The notes below the pieces were generated by a model. That model did no database searches, was not told where the DNA came from, and saw nothing but the letters and a program-made list of their open reading frames with translations. The position numbers were made by a program, and so were the translations under genes. 64,000 nucleotides of DNA from Lepus europaeus (Eukaryota; Chordata; Mammalia; Lagomorpha; Leporidae), in contig NC_084833.1 of NCBI RefSeq assembly GCF_033115175.1, positions 55,514,716 to 55,578,715 on the forward strand. Direction: 5' to 3'. This document shows positions 32,968-44,100 of this stretch, one piece after another. Each line of letters opens with the position of its first letter. The stretch's first letter is position 1.

Positions 32968-33118
32968 AAGTGTTTTTCAACCTTTCTGCAAAGTACACAT
33001 AACTCCAGCACTCTGCCTGTGCTAAGTCCACGTACTAGAGTACACAGGAACCCAGCCGTGCCCTCTGCCCTTGCTTTGTCACTGCCTCCAAGGCCCCTCA
33101 GCAGTCCACTCTCTGTTG

Positions 33119-33425
33119 ACAATTTTTTCTTTTATCTGAGAGGAAGAGAGAGAGAGAGAGAGTGTGCTAGCGAGCCAGCATCCAGCTGTTGGTTCATTCC
33201 CCAAATACCCCAACATCCAGGGCTGGACTGCGGCTGAAGCCAGGAGCTGGGTACTCAGATCCAGGTCTCCCACATGGGTGGGAACAACTTGAGCCTTCAC
33301 CAATATCTCCCAAGGTCTGCATTAACAGGAGGCTGGGGTTAGGGGCTGGACCTGGGCATTGAACCCAGGCTCTCCAATATGGGACTTGAGTGTCTTAACT
33401 GTAGGCCTATCACCTGTGCCTCACC
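33119..33425 (-). mobile_element. CSINE, older type, reverse
   Basis: TTTTTTCTTTTATCTGAGAG tail, ATCTCCCAAGGTCTGCATTA and GAACCCAGGCTCTCCAATAT, ending near CACCTGTGCCTC. Confidence 0.82.
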
Positions 33426-33451
33426 CCACCCCCTGCTGACTTCTAAGGCCT

Positions 33452-33728
33452 CAGCTGCCTCCTGTGACACCAGTATCCCATCTGGGTGCCAGTTTGAGTC
33501 CCAGCTGCTCCACTCCCCATCGAGTTCCCTGCGAATGGCCTAGGAAAGCAATGGAAGATGGCCCAAGTGCTTGGGCCCCTGCACCCATGTGGGAGACCCA
33601 GAAGAACTCCTGGCTCCTAGCTTTGGACTGGCCCAGCCCTGGCCATTGAGGCCATCTGGGGAGTGAACCAGCAGGTGGAGGATCTCTCTCTGTAACTCTG
33701 ACTTTCAAATAAATAATCTTTTAAAAAG
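33452..33728 (+). mobile_element. CSINE, 5'-truncated
   Basis: Starts CAGCTGCCTCCTGTGACACC without the head. The rest is complete to TTTCAAATAAATAATCTTTT. Confidence 0.88.
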
Positions 33729-34796
33729 AAAAACAAATCAAACCCTTCCCTCTGCGTTCACTCCCTCTTATCATCTCCTGTCCTATTGCTTTCTTCTTCA
33801 TTTTGCCCAAGGGAGAGCTGGGAAGTGCTGGAGTTGGGAACAGATCCAGCTGCAGTTTCAGGGAAGGGCCCTGGTGGCTGAGAAGGGATTTCCTCCCAAG
33901 ACCTGTTGCAGAGGAGAGGAGAGGAGAGAAGAAGGAACATGTGTGTTGCAGACTCCACCCACGGGTCCTGGGTCTCATCCTGGGTGAAGCCAGGGCACTC
34001 TCTCCCGCCCACCACCATGGGTCACCTGGCTTGTGCGTCACTTCTGTGTGGGCCAGTATGACACCAACCCCACGGCCATGACAAGCAGTGAGGCAGCCCA
34101 AGACAGATGGGGGTTCTCACCCCTCTCCATTCACTCTCATCCAAGGAAGGATCCAAAGCTTCTGCCTCTGAGTTGCAGTTGAACTTGACTTTGTGCGTTA
34201 GTCCTTGCTGCTGCCTCAGATTTCTGCCATTTCTTGCCTTCTGGGCACTTTGCTGAGGATGGCCTCCTCTGGTTTCGGGGTTCACGTTACACCCCAGCCT
34301 CAGCTCACAGCAGCAGTGCTCTTGGGGCTCAGCGGCACACCTGCACGCTGTTGAGGTAGGTGGGGGAGCAGGCATCTACCTGGTCCTCTCTGAACACCAA
34401 GGACGAAGAAGAGAACAGCTGCCCTGCCGTGAGGGAAGAGGTGCTCAGCTTCAAGGTCCAGGCCTGCCCTCCTCCCCCGGCCCCCGTTCTCTCTCTAGCG
34501 GGCCTCTGGGCATTCAGTGCTGGGAGCCAGGAAAGGACACAAGAGCCGCAGTGTCCGAGTCCCAGGCACTGAGGAGACAGAACCAGGAACACTGTGGGCA
34601 AGAGGCTGGTACAGGGGACAAGTGAGCCTGGTGCTCAAGGCAGGGCCGTGAGGCGGCGGTGGCAGCTACTCCAGGCGCTTTATGAGGCTCCAAGGGGGCA
34701 GCATCCGGGTGGAGAAAGCCATCCTTCTCTCCTCTTCCTCCAGGGAAAGCCGAAGACCTCTTGCATACCTATTTCATTCGCTTACTCATCATTATT
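33729..34796. other. Unique intergenic sequence, over 1 kb
   Basis: The longest repeat-free stretch in the left half. No exon with conserved coding motifs was seen. Confidence 0.5.
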
Positions 34797-35053
34797 CTGT
34801 TTTTTGTTTTTATTTGAGAGACAGAGTGAGTTGGTGTAGTCTTGGCTGAAGCCAGGAGCCCAGAACTCCAACCAAGTCGCTCATGTGGGTGGCAGGGATC
34901 CAAGTACTCGAGTCAGCATCTGCTGCCTTCCAAGGTGTGCAGCAGCAGGAAGCTGGATCAGCAGGTGGAGTGGGGACTCAGTCCCAGGCACTTCGCCATG
35001 GTTCGCAGGTATCCCAAGCGGCTGTCTTAACCACTGTGCCAAACGCATGCCCC
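34797..35053 (-). mobile_element. CSINE, older type, reverse
   Basis: TGTTTTTATTTGAGAGACAG tail, TCAGCATCTGCTGCCTTCCA, ending TGTGCCAAACGCATGCCCC. Confidence 0.82.
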
Positions 35054-35399
35054 TGAACTTACCTTTTAATTCCATTTTCCATAAATTTCTTGAAGTCCCC
35101 TCATATACTCTGAACTTTGAACATTCCAGTCGGAAGGCACAGGGCAGTGGAGTGACACAGCATTCCTCAGGGCGTCACAGCATTCAGGTTCGTGGGACTC
35201 AGTTCTAGCCTCCAGCACAGAGGCCATCTGGAAGTTTCTGCACTCCCTAGAACACTTCCAAATATGCCTCACCCACTCCTTCCTCTTCTGCTTCAGACTC
35301 AGAGGACTTGCTCTGAATGGGCTGGTGTGTCAGCCAAATGCTTTAGGTTGAGTGCTGACACTGCAGCTGTGTCACATACTTTACCTAAGTATGTGCCGC
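35054..35399. other. Unique intergenic sequence
   Basis: No feature recognised. Confidence 0.5.
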
Positions 35400-35408
35400 A
35401 TGAAGTTT

Positions 35409-35713
35409 CGGCCGGCACCGTGGCTCACTTGGCTAATCCTCCACCTGCGGCGCCGGCACACCGGGTTCTAGTCCCAGTTACTCCTCTTTCAGTCCAGCTC
35501 TCTGCTGTGGCCCAGGAAGGCAGTGGAGGATGGCCCACGTCCTTGGGCCCTCCACCTGAATGGGAGGCCAGGAGGAAGCACCTGGCCCCTGGCTTTGGAT
35601 CGGTGCAGCGCCAGCCGTAGTGACCATTAGGGGAGTGAACCAACGGAAGGAAGACCTTTCTGTCTCTCTCTCTCTCACTGTCTAACTCTACCTGTCAAAT
35701 TAAAAAAAAAAAA
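35409..35713 (+). mobile_element. Young CSINE with perfect 9-bp TSD
   Basis: Head CGGCCGGCACCGTGGCTCAC to CTACCTGTCAAATTAAAAAA. It is flanked by ATGAAGTTT at 35400-35408 and 35714-35722. Confidence 0.93.
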
Positions 35714-35883
35714 ATGAAGTTTTGACTTCGAGTTCTTATGTGGACCAAATGTCAGCACGTATGTGAAACACTTAGCACACAGTGGGTGATAATAAATGGT
35801 AGGAAGAAATCAAAGCCCAAAGAAGATTCCCATCTAGCTGTATCTCTTTCCTCCTTTCCCCTTCCTTTTCTGCCATGTTTCTT

Positions 35884-36239
35884 TTCTTTTTTTTAAATAG
35901 CGATGGTTTTTTAAAAATATTTATTTATTTGAGAGGTGGAGTTACAGACAAAGAGAGGGAGAGACAGAGAGAGAGGAAGAGACAGAGAGAGAGGTCTTCA
36001 ACCCACTGGTTCACTCCCCAAATGGCAGTACCAGCTGGAGCTGGACCACTCCGAAGCCAAGTGCCAGGAGCTTCCTCCAGATCTTCCATGCAGATGCAGG
36101 GGCCCAAGCACTTGGGCCATCTTCTAATACTTTCCCAGGCCATAGCAGAGAGCTGGATTGGAAGTGGAGCAGCCAGGACACAAACTGGTGCCCATATGGA
36201 ATGCTGGCACTGCAGAAGGCAGCTTTACCAGAGCACTGG
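35884..36239 (-). mobile_element. CSINE, reverse, with TSD
   Basis: T-rich tail, TATTTATTTATTTGAGAGGT, GA-rich segment, body, ending AGAGCACTGGCCCC. CCATGTTTCTT lies at 35873-35883 and 36250-36260, and similarity extends several bases further left. Confidence 0.9.
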
Positions 36240-36260
36240 CCCCTTTTTACCATGTTTCTT

Positions 36261-37286
36261 GGAAATGACTCATTGGATGTGCGTTTGGCATAGCAATTAA
36301 AACACCGTTGATCTAATGGATGAGTAGGCATAGGCTGGAATTCCAGGCCTGGAAATCCACTTCATACCACAAGAATGTCAAAACTCAAAACACATGCCTG
36401 CTCTTCAAGATATTTTATTATGCATATAAAACTAAACAATATGAACTATGATATAATGTCCTTTGAGGTAATTTTCTTCATGGGCTGGACTGGCCGAGGT
36501 TTCTTACTCTTAGTTTAAGGATGCTTGGACTCAACATGCCGTCCTTTCCTCGTAACTCTTCCTAGTGCATACATAGATATTTTTCCTTATCCAGAGACTT
36601 TTGAACTGCATTGAAAATTAGGGTCATCTGCCACAAAGAAGAAAAAAGTTCAATGTTCAGATGAATGCCTCACCAAGTTTCTGAAAGGGAAATATTGGGA
36701 GGGGGACAGTTCCAATGATGTCTTACCCTTCCATTTTTTTTTTTTAAATAAAACTCTATTTCACTCAGCTTCTGAGAAATTGCTAATAAAACCTGGTCTG
36801 CAAGAGAAGCTTCTAGATCTACACACTGCAGTGTCAGTGTCAGTGATGCTTTTTTGCAGTTACCCAAATGCCCTCGAGTATACTCTATGAGGCAGTCTAC
36901 TCTAAATTCCTAGCTCCTGGCTTAAGATTTTCACAATATCCTAAACATTTCTAGAATGCTTTTTTGGCTCATTGTTGATTGCTTTGATTGGCCTTTGAAA
37001 ATTTCACAAATAAAAATACTCCAAGGACACAACTTACTTGATTTTTGCGATTAAAGTCAGTGAGGTGCTCTGTGGAGAACTGGGTTAGAAAAACCAGCTA
37101 GTAAAAAAAAAAAAAAAAAAAAAAAAAACAACACCATAGCTAGTGTCAGAATGACGCCACCCAGGAATGGTGAGGCCACCTAAAGCGTTACCCAAACCCA
37201 GCTGCGAGGAATGTGTTTAAACGCCATCATTTCTTGACCTCTGGATCAAAGCAGAGTGACACCCAAAGCTTGAGAACTGGCTCTTC
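36261..37286. other. Mostly unique sequence with a long poly(A)
   Basis: An older-type CSINE head fragment may lie at about 36278-36320 (GTGCGTTTGGCATAGCAATT). AATAAA occurs near 37008 and a 28-base poly(A) at about 37099-37126, a pattern that could mark a retrocopy. No parent gene was recognised. Confidence 0.4.
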
Positions 37287-37296
37287 AAGACATCAG

Positions 37297-37577
37297 CTGG
37301 GGCTGGCATTGTGGCATAGCAGGTATAGCCGCCACCTGTGATGCTGGCATCCCACATGGGCACTGGTCCAATCAGCTCCCTGCCTGGGAAAACAGATGGC
37401 CCATGCACTTGGGCCCCTGCCACCCATGTGGGAGACTGGGAGGAAGCTCCTGGCTTCAGTCTGGGCTGGCTCTGGCCATTGTGGCCATTTTGGGAGTGAA
37501 CCAGTAGATAGAAGATCTCTCTGTCTCTGCCTGTCCCTCTCTTTTAAGTAAATAAATGAATCTTAAAAAAAAAAAAA
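37297..37577 (+). mobile_element. CSINE, type A, with 10-bp TSD
   Basis: Head GGGGCTGGCATTGTGGCATA (tail-side CT tract kept, body shortened) to AAGTAAATAAATGAATC and poly(A). It is flanked by AAGACATCAG (37287-37296) and AAGACATTAG (37578-37587). Confidence 0.9.
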
Positions 37578-37587
37578 AAGACATTAG

Positions 37588-38784
37588 TTCACTAAAGGGG
37601 CACTGCTTTTGGGTTCTTGGTAGGAAGGAGCTCAGGCATCTGGTTCCTACCTCAGCACAGTCAGTACTGACAATTTTTCTTCTTTACCAAAGTCAACTTG
37701 TCAAAAACAAGACAGCCTTGTCAATGGTAAGTAATGGTCTCAAACAGTAACATATGTCTACATTTTAATTAAAATTTCTGGAAAGTTCTTCAGTCTTATT
37801 ATTAGGACTTATAGCTTGCCCAAACTGTTATGCTACAGATTTTCATTCTGTTACACAAGTAAAACGTGTTCAAAGTGCAGCACTCCACTTCATTAAATTC
37901 CCATCCTCTTTCTATCCCCAGCAGGGTCCTGGGCCAGGCCTTGCTCTTACCTGCTTCACTACCATAGTGGCCTTGAAACCAGTCTGAATGTGATCTCCTG
38001 CTACCACTATCTTCCTCCAGGGATATCCTGTCTTCTGAACCGTCACTCTACCTTGCACAATCCTAACACAAGCACTTAACACACTTTGCCACTGTCTGTT
38101 TAGAATGGTCTCTTCTGTTTTATCCTGCATCCCTAGTTCTATGTTCTACTACCACAGTTAGCAAACAAAAGGCACTTCATTGTTATGTTGAACACAAGGC
38201 CAACTCTCCTCTCAGCTTTCATCACTTAAGAATTCCATCTTTGAATACCAAACACCAGATCTTGTTCTTAAATATAGTATGTGAAAAATTTAGTCAATCT
38301 TGATGAAAAACATCCCAATTTTTCTTTGAAGCTAGTGCACTAGAAAAATGAGCCTTAGTAACTTGAAGTTAACATACAAACACCAATTACCGTACTCTAT
38401 AGCTTGGTCTTCGGTGGCTACTGAACTGTGTTACTTTGATTTTGTCACCCACAACCACCAGCTTTCATATCTAACTGCCCCATCTGCACCAATTCCTCTG
38501 ATGTTCTGCTTTTCTAACATACCATAGGATAACACGTTAAAATAATCAAGCTTGTTAGAAACGTTTGAAGTAGAAATAGACCCTCATTAAGAGCCTGATA
38601 ATGTAGCCGTGACCAAAGCATCATGATCTTGCAACATTCACTTTTAGCTGCTCATTGCCCTCAGTGATCACTCTATGGTTTAAACTGTCAGCACTTGTTT
38701 TTCACTGCAATTTGCACTCTCAATTCCTAAAACCCAGCCTATTTTAGTGAATTCAATTTAATTTAGTGAATTCCTCCCCACCTT
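37588..38784. other. Unique intergenic sequence downstream of WEE1
   Basis: AT-rich and SINE-free for 1.2 kb. It could include sequence of an extended WEE1 3' UTR, but nothing in the sequence shows this. Confidence 0.45.
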
Positions 38785-38796
38785 AAAGTTCTGTGA

Positions 38797-39088
38797 TGGG
38801 GGCAGTGCTATGGCATAGGTTAACCCTCAGCCTGTAGCGTTGGCATCCCATATGGGTGCCAGTTCGAGTCCTGGCTGCCCCTCTTCCAATCGAGCTCCCT
38901 GATGCACCTGGGAAAGCAGCAGCAGATGGCCCAAGTCCTTGGGCCCCTGCACCACTGTAGGAGACGCAGATGCTCCTGGCTCCTGGCATAGGCTGTTGCT
39001 GCCATTTGGGGAGTGAACCGATGGATGCAAGATGTCTCTCTGCCTCTCTTTCTCAGTAACTCTTTTGAATAAATAAATCTTTAAAAAA
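38797..39088 (+). mobile_element. CSINE, type A, with perfect 12-bp TSD
   Basis: Head TGGGGGCAGTGCTATGGCAT to GAATAAATAAATCTTT. It is flanked by AAAGTTCTGTGA at 38785-38796 and 39089-39100. Confidence 0.94.
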
Positions 39089-39355
39089 AAAGTTCTGTGA
39101 CAGGCCAAATTAGAAAGTTGAGTTGTAGCTATTATATTCACCCAATGTGAGGTTACTCTGAATTATATTCTATCACATTCCTGGCAAGTCAATATGTAAT
39201 ATGCAATGTGATATAAAAACATTAGGTGTTTGTAATGAAAAGAAAATTCAAAATTGAGGGGTAAATTTTTCTTGAAACCAAAATTTAACTAATATAGGTT
39301 AAGGTCCACCAATAAAAAGCCAGTAAGTTTTACATTCCATCAAAATGTGCCCTCT

Positions 39356-39651
39356 AGGGGCCCATGCTGCGGCACAGCAGATTAGAGCCCTGGCCTGCAG
39401 CCCCGGCATATATGGGCACTAGTTCCAGTCCCAGCTGCTCCACTTCCAGTCCAGTTCCCTGCTAATGCATCTGGGAAAGCAGCAGAGGCTCCTGCACCCA
39501 CGTGGGAGACCTGGAAGAAGCTCCTGGCTCCTGATCAGCTCAGCTCCAGCTGTTGTGGCCATTTGGGAAATGAAAGAGCAGATGGAAGACCTCTCTCTCT
39601 GTCTCTACCTCTCTCTAACTCTTTCAAATAAATAAATCTTAAAAAAAGAGT
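39356..39651 (+). mobile_element. CSINE, type A, with 10-bp TSD
   Basis: Head AGGGGCCCATGCTGCGGCAC to CAAATAAATAAATCTT. It is flanked by TGTGCCCTCT (39346-39355) and TGTGCCCTTT (39652-39661). It is the closest SINE to the WEE1 3' end. Confidence 0.93.
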
Positions 39652-39773
39652 TGTGCCCTTTGCTTTTAGTATTTGATGTACATCATACTCTACATTATAA
39701 TGTGGCAATAATGGAGGTAAAACAGTAGAAAACAGGCACCACAAAAATTTAGACACTTAAGCTCAGAGTGACT

Positions 39774-39779
39774 TTTAAT
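39774..39779 (-). promoter_or_regulatory. Candidate WEE1 distal poly(A) signal (ATTAAA)
   Basis: On the minus strand ATTAAA lies about 1.17 kb after the stop, with GT-rich sequence 20-40 nt further on. A TTTTAT element lies 16 nt upstream of it. It is the best-supported end among the candidates seen. Confidence 0.5.
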
Positions 39780-39795
39780 ATGCCAATCATTGCTT

Positions 39796-39801
39796 ATAAA
39801 A
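39796..39801 (-). promoter_or_regulatory. CPE-like element TTTTAT in WEE1 3' UTR
   Basis: TTTTAT on the minus strand sits 16 nt upstream of the ATTAAA signal, the usual spacing for a cytoplasmic polyadenylation element bound by CPEB. A second copy is at 39929-39934. The motif is short and occurs by chance often in AT-rich DNA. Confidence 0.3.
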
Positions 39802-39988
39802 CACAAGTCAGACAGACAAGTGCAAACATGTTTTAAACCAAAATTAATGAGAAAAGAAGCAGACAAAGAGACAAAGCTTTTCCCCAACATCTGTTAGCCA
39901 GTATTATTAGTCAAATGGCTAATTACAGATAAAATATATTTTGTGAAAGACTTGGAACAGTCAGAAGTCGTCTGGCATATCAAACAGC

Positions 39989-39996
39989 TATATACA
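39989..39996 (-). promoter_or_regulatory. Pumilio-type motif TGTATATA in WEE1 3' UTR
   Basis: TGTATATA on the minus strand matches the Pumilio response element TGTANATA. It lies about 210 nt upstream of the candidate distal poly(A) signal. The call rests on the motif only. Confidence 0.3.
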
Positions 39997-40637
39997 GTAT
40001 CATCAAGATCACTTTATATACACAAATATTGAAGGGCAAAACATTTAAAAACAGACTAATAATACACTCAAGTACAAAACTTGGGAAGAGGAGGAAGGAG
40101 ACATTTTTTAAAAAAGTCAGGGAAGGAAGTTACCAGAAAAAATTACAAAATAGTAATGATTACACTACATCAATACAGAATTCCGGGGGGAGAGGGGAAG
40201 GAGAAAGGTGCATTTTTTCAATGCACTAGCTTCAAAGTTCAAAGAAAAAAAAAAACACAAATAGCTGCTTTTCATCAAGAGCAACTACGTATTTCACATA
40301 ATTGTTTCAAAGAAGCCTATTAACAACGATGATTGTTTAATGCTACAACTTTACAGCAAAGAAAAACTAAAATAGCAGCAAATTCACAAGGCAATACTTC
40401 CACAGAATCATTCCATGGTTCATGCAATGCCTACAAAGTGCTCCCAGTTGGATATACAAGTATAATTCACAATTTTAAAAAGACATATAAGAATAAAAAA
40501 AGGAATATAAGAGTGACACACAGGTACACTGAAGGCTGAGCAGTACAGAGTCTCTTAGCATTCTCCCTTTCAAAGGAGGAATGTGTGTAACAAAGCCCTT
40601 GAGTCCATTTTTACAGTCACTACAAGGAAAGACACCT

Positions 40638-40643
40638 TTTATT
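40638..40643 (-). promoter_or_regulatory. Candidate proximal poly(A) signal (AATAAA)
   Basis: A canonical AATAAA on the minus strand about 310 nt after the WEE1 stop. Its use would give a short 3' UTR without the distal Pumilio and CPE-like motifs. Confidence 0.3.
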
Positions 40644-40952
40644 ACAATGCAACAGCAAGCTGTTAGCAGCGCACCACCACAGTGGTTAACCCCGGGAGGA
40701 TGGTGTAACACCCAACAGTGACTGCCAGCCTACACGAGACACACTGGTGGGTAACACTAATCGAAAGCCTGATAAAGCCATGGTCTAAATACAGCCATTC
40801 AGCTGTAATTCACAAATGAAAGTCCCAAAAGGTATTTCAGTAAAACAACTACTGACACCAATCGAGAGAGTAATTGTAAAGTGGGTTCTAGCAGTGATTT
40901 CAACCTAGCTTCCTCTTATCACAGTTTTTGGGGGAGGTGGGAAATGAGTAGT

Positions 40953-41106
40953 TCAGTATATGGTGAGGCTGACAGAGCGGTTCATTTTCTTTCCAATAAG
41001 CCGAGATGTTCTATTACTCTGGGTGGTGGACCTAGTGGCCATCCGGTCAGTGAAGAGTGCTCTTTCCTCAGCTGCAGCTTTTGCCATCTGGGCTTTCTTC
41101 AGTTCT
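40953..41106 (-). CDS. WEE1: WEE1 exon 11, coding part
   Basis: The terminal exon follows acceptor TCTTAG. It encodes [20 protein letters not shown] and onward to NRSVSLTIY followed by TGA, residues 597-646. The tail holds the Ser642 14-3-3 site. The stop codon is at 40953-40955 on the minus strand and the 3' UTR follows directly. Confidence 0.97.
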
Positions 41107-44100
41107 CTAAGAACATAAAAATAGGACACAAGACTTCACCTACTGTATTAATCCTAGGAGAGATTCTAAGAAGCCAAACACAAACTTTTTTAACAATTGG
41201 GAGATGGTCATATGCCATTCATTATCCTAAGATGCAACTGAGGAAAGAAAAAATACATGAAACTTCAGCTTCTACTCAAACAATATAAATTTATGAAATT
41301 ATTTTGTGCCTGAATTAAATTATCACATATAGGGGCCAGCACAGTGACATAGCAGGTAAAGCTGCTGCCTGTGATGCAGCATCCCACATGGGCACTGATT
41401 TGAATCCCAGCTGCTCCACTTCCAATCCAGCTCCCTGCTGATAGTCTGGGAAAGCAGTGGAGGATGGCCCAAGAGCTTGGGCCCCTGCATCCACGTGGGA
41501 GACCGGGAAGAAGCTTCAGGCTCCTGGCTTCCACCTGGCCCAGCCCCAGCTGTTGTGGCCATCTGAGGAGGGAACCTGCAGATGCAAGATCTCTCTCTCT
41601 AACAAATAAACAAATCTTTTAAAAACAAAACAAAACATACATTTGAACAAAAGGACATAATTAATAAAGATGCTCATAACTACTTTTGGCCTAAACCATA
41701 TTTGAAATAGAACTCCAATTCATACTTCAAATCTATTTTTACAGAAATAGAGACTCAAAGAAAACTTTACTTCCTACCTGTATGACCTATGACAAGATAC
41801 CAAACTAGTGACAAGCTTTAATATTTGGTATAAAATGTCTATAATCTAATCTTAATAGTCTAGAATCAAAATGGTATCAATGAATTAAAAAAATTTCAAG
41901 TGCAATCTGTGGTTACTGATACTGTCCAATAGTTTTGTCCTTTTCATGAACTTTGTCATTACAACCAGCCTTCTGAAAATGTCAAGTTACTCAGGCCAAA
42001 TATAGGAAACATTTACTAGCCTAAATGATATTAATTTCACCATTTCATAATATAGGCAGAAGAGAATGCTGCAAGGAAAGCAATTTTGGGTTTGAGTTTG
42101 GAAAAAAAACTAACAGTTTCACTTAGTTTTTCCTATAATTTAGGGCCTGGGGACTTTTATCATTTGCAAACATGCTAGTCTTAACATTTTTAAAACTCAA
42201 AATTGCAAAGTTTAGAAACAAAACAATTTTAATAGGTCAATATTAATTTAAGGCATAGTCTCTAAACCATCACTAACAGCGTACAAACGACCACATCCTT
42301 TACTGACAGCCCAACTCATCTTAATAAAACCTGAGAAGTAATGAGAATAGGAAGTCAAAGAATAAACCAAAAACGCCTCACTTACTTCTGCAACAGTGAA
42401 TTTTTGAACTTTTCAGCATTCAATTCTATTCGCAACTGTTCTGCACTCTTTCTAGAAGCAGACAGCAGTACGGAATGCTTTACCAGCGCCATTGCTGAAG
42501 GTCTTCTCTCTGGATCTGGATGAATCATAACCTTAAAAAGAACAGTAAAATTCAGCTAAAAACATGCAGTTCAATAAAATACTGAACTGTTTTTATAAAG
42601 TGCTTCATTTATACAATGCTCACTTTCAGCAATTCCGTAAATTCTTGTGAAAGCACTTGGGGTATCCGAGGCAATCTTCCCTGTCTGATTTCATGCCATT
42701 GGTCTCCATTCCTTGGAAGAGGTTCAGCACCAGCAGCACATACCACTGTGAGGGCAAGGGCAAAAATATCTGCTTTTGGTAGATGGGTGTAGTTCTGTAA
42801 AATTAAAAAAAAAAATAAGGGAACATAAAAAATAATCAAAATAAGATAAGATTATATCTCAACAATGACTTAGGTGAAAAATAGGACTAAATTAAAATTT
42901 CAATGCCACACTTAAGAACCTACTCAGAAAATACATTGTTAAGTTTCATAAAGTAATACACACCCTGGAGGGGGAATTTAACTACCTATCTAAAAGTAAA
43001 GACCTCTTTAAAAATTTTTTCATCTACTTGGAAGGCAGAGACAAACAGAAATTATTTCCATTTGCGACTTCACTCCCCAAATACCCACAACAGCCAGGGC
43101 TGAGCCAGCTGGAGCCCAAAAGCCTGAACTCCATCTAGGTCTCCCACGTGGATTGGTGGCAGGGGCCTAAGAACTTGAAGTAGCACCTGCTGCTTCCAGG
43201 ATGCATTAGTAGGAAGCTGGATCAAAAGTAGAGTAGCCAGGACTCCAACTGGCACGCGGACATGGGTGCAGGGGTCACAAACAGCAGCTGAACTCACTGT
43301 ACCACAATGCTTATCCTGTCTGTCCTTTTATCAAGAGCCTAATTTAACACTCAGAACAAACGCCTGTCTCTCTAGAGATTCAAATGAAGGCTCACTTGCA
43401 GGGCTCATTGTGGCACAACAGGTTAAGCCTGTTTACAATGTTGGCATCCAACAGTGGAGGGCCAGCTGGGAGTCTTGCTGTTCCACTTCCCATCCAGCTC
43501 CCTTCCTGTATGGTGCCTGGGAAGCTGTGGATGATGGCCCAATACTTGAGCCCATGTTACTCATGTGAATGGAGATACCAACTCCTGGCTTTGGCCTGGC
43601 CTAGCCCTGGCTGTGCAGCCATTTGGGGAGTGAACCAACAGATGGAAGATATATCTCTCCCTCCATCACTCTGCATTTTCAAGATATAAATCTTAAAAAG
43701 GGAAAAAAAAAAAGAAAAAGAAAAAGAAAAAAGCCACCACATTCCATATCAGAGTGCCTGGGTTTGATTCCCAGCTCCAGTTCCTGATTCCAGCTTCCTG
43801 CTAACGCAGACCCTGCAAAGCAGCAGCAATGCTCAATTTTATTTGTTGGCATCCAAGACTCAGGTTGCGGTTGGCTTGGTTTTTTGTTGTTGTTTTCTTT
43901 TTTAAAGATTTATTTCTAGCCGGCGCCGCGGCTCACTAGGCTAATCCTCCGCCTTGCGGCGCCGGCACACCAGGTTCTAGTCCCGGTCAGGGCACCGATC
44001 CTGTCCCGGTTGCCCCTCTTCCAGGCCAGCTCTCTGCTGTGGCCAGGGAGTGCAGTGGAGGATGGCCCAAGTTCTTGGGCCCTGCACCCCATGGGAGACC

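Larger units (their letters stand above)
39750..40952 (-). other. WEE1: WEE1 3' UTR (probable extent)
   Basis: This SINE-free, AT-rich block follows the stop codon. Its end is inferred from an ATTAAA signal at 39774-39779 followed in the sense direction by GT-rich sequence (TTTGTGGTGCCTGTTTTC), a typical cleavage context. Other possible signals are AATAAA at 40638-40643 and ATTAAA at 40336-40341, so shorter isoforms are possible. A longer UTR cannot be excluded. Confidence 0.6.

Noticed and set aside
36278-36330. A separate SINE head fragment
   Set aside because: GTGCGTTTGGCATAGCAATT looks like an older CSINE head, but it is too short and isolated to annotate firmly. It is mentioned within the surrounding block.
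40638-40643. AATAAA as the sole WEE1 poly(A) site
   Set aside because: The SINE-free UTR-like sequence continues for almost another kilobase to an ATTAAA with a better GT-rich downstream context, so I kept it only as an alternative.
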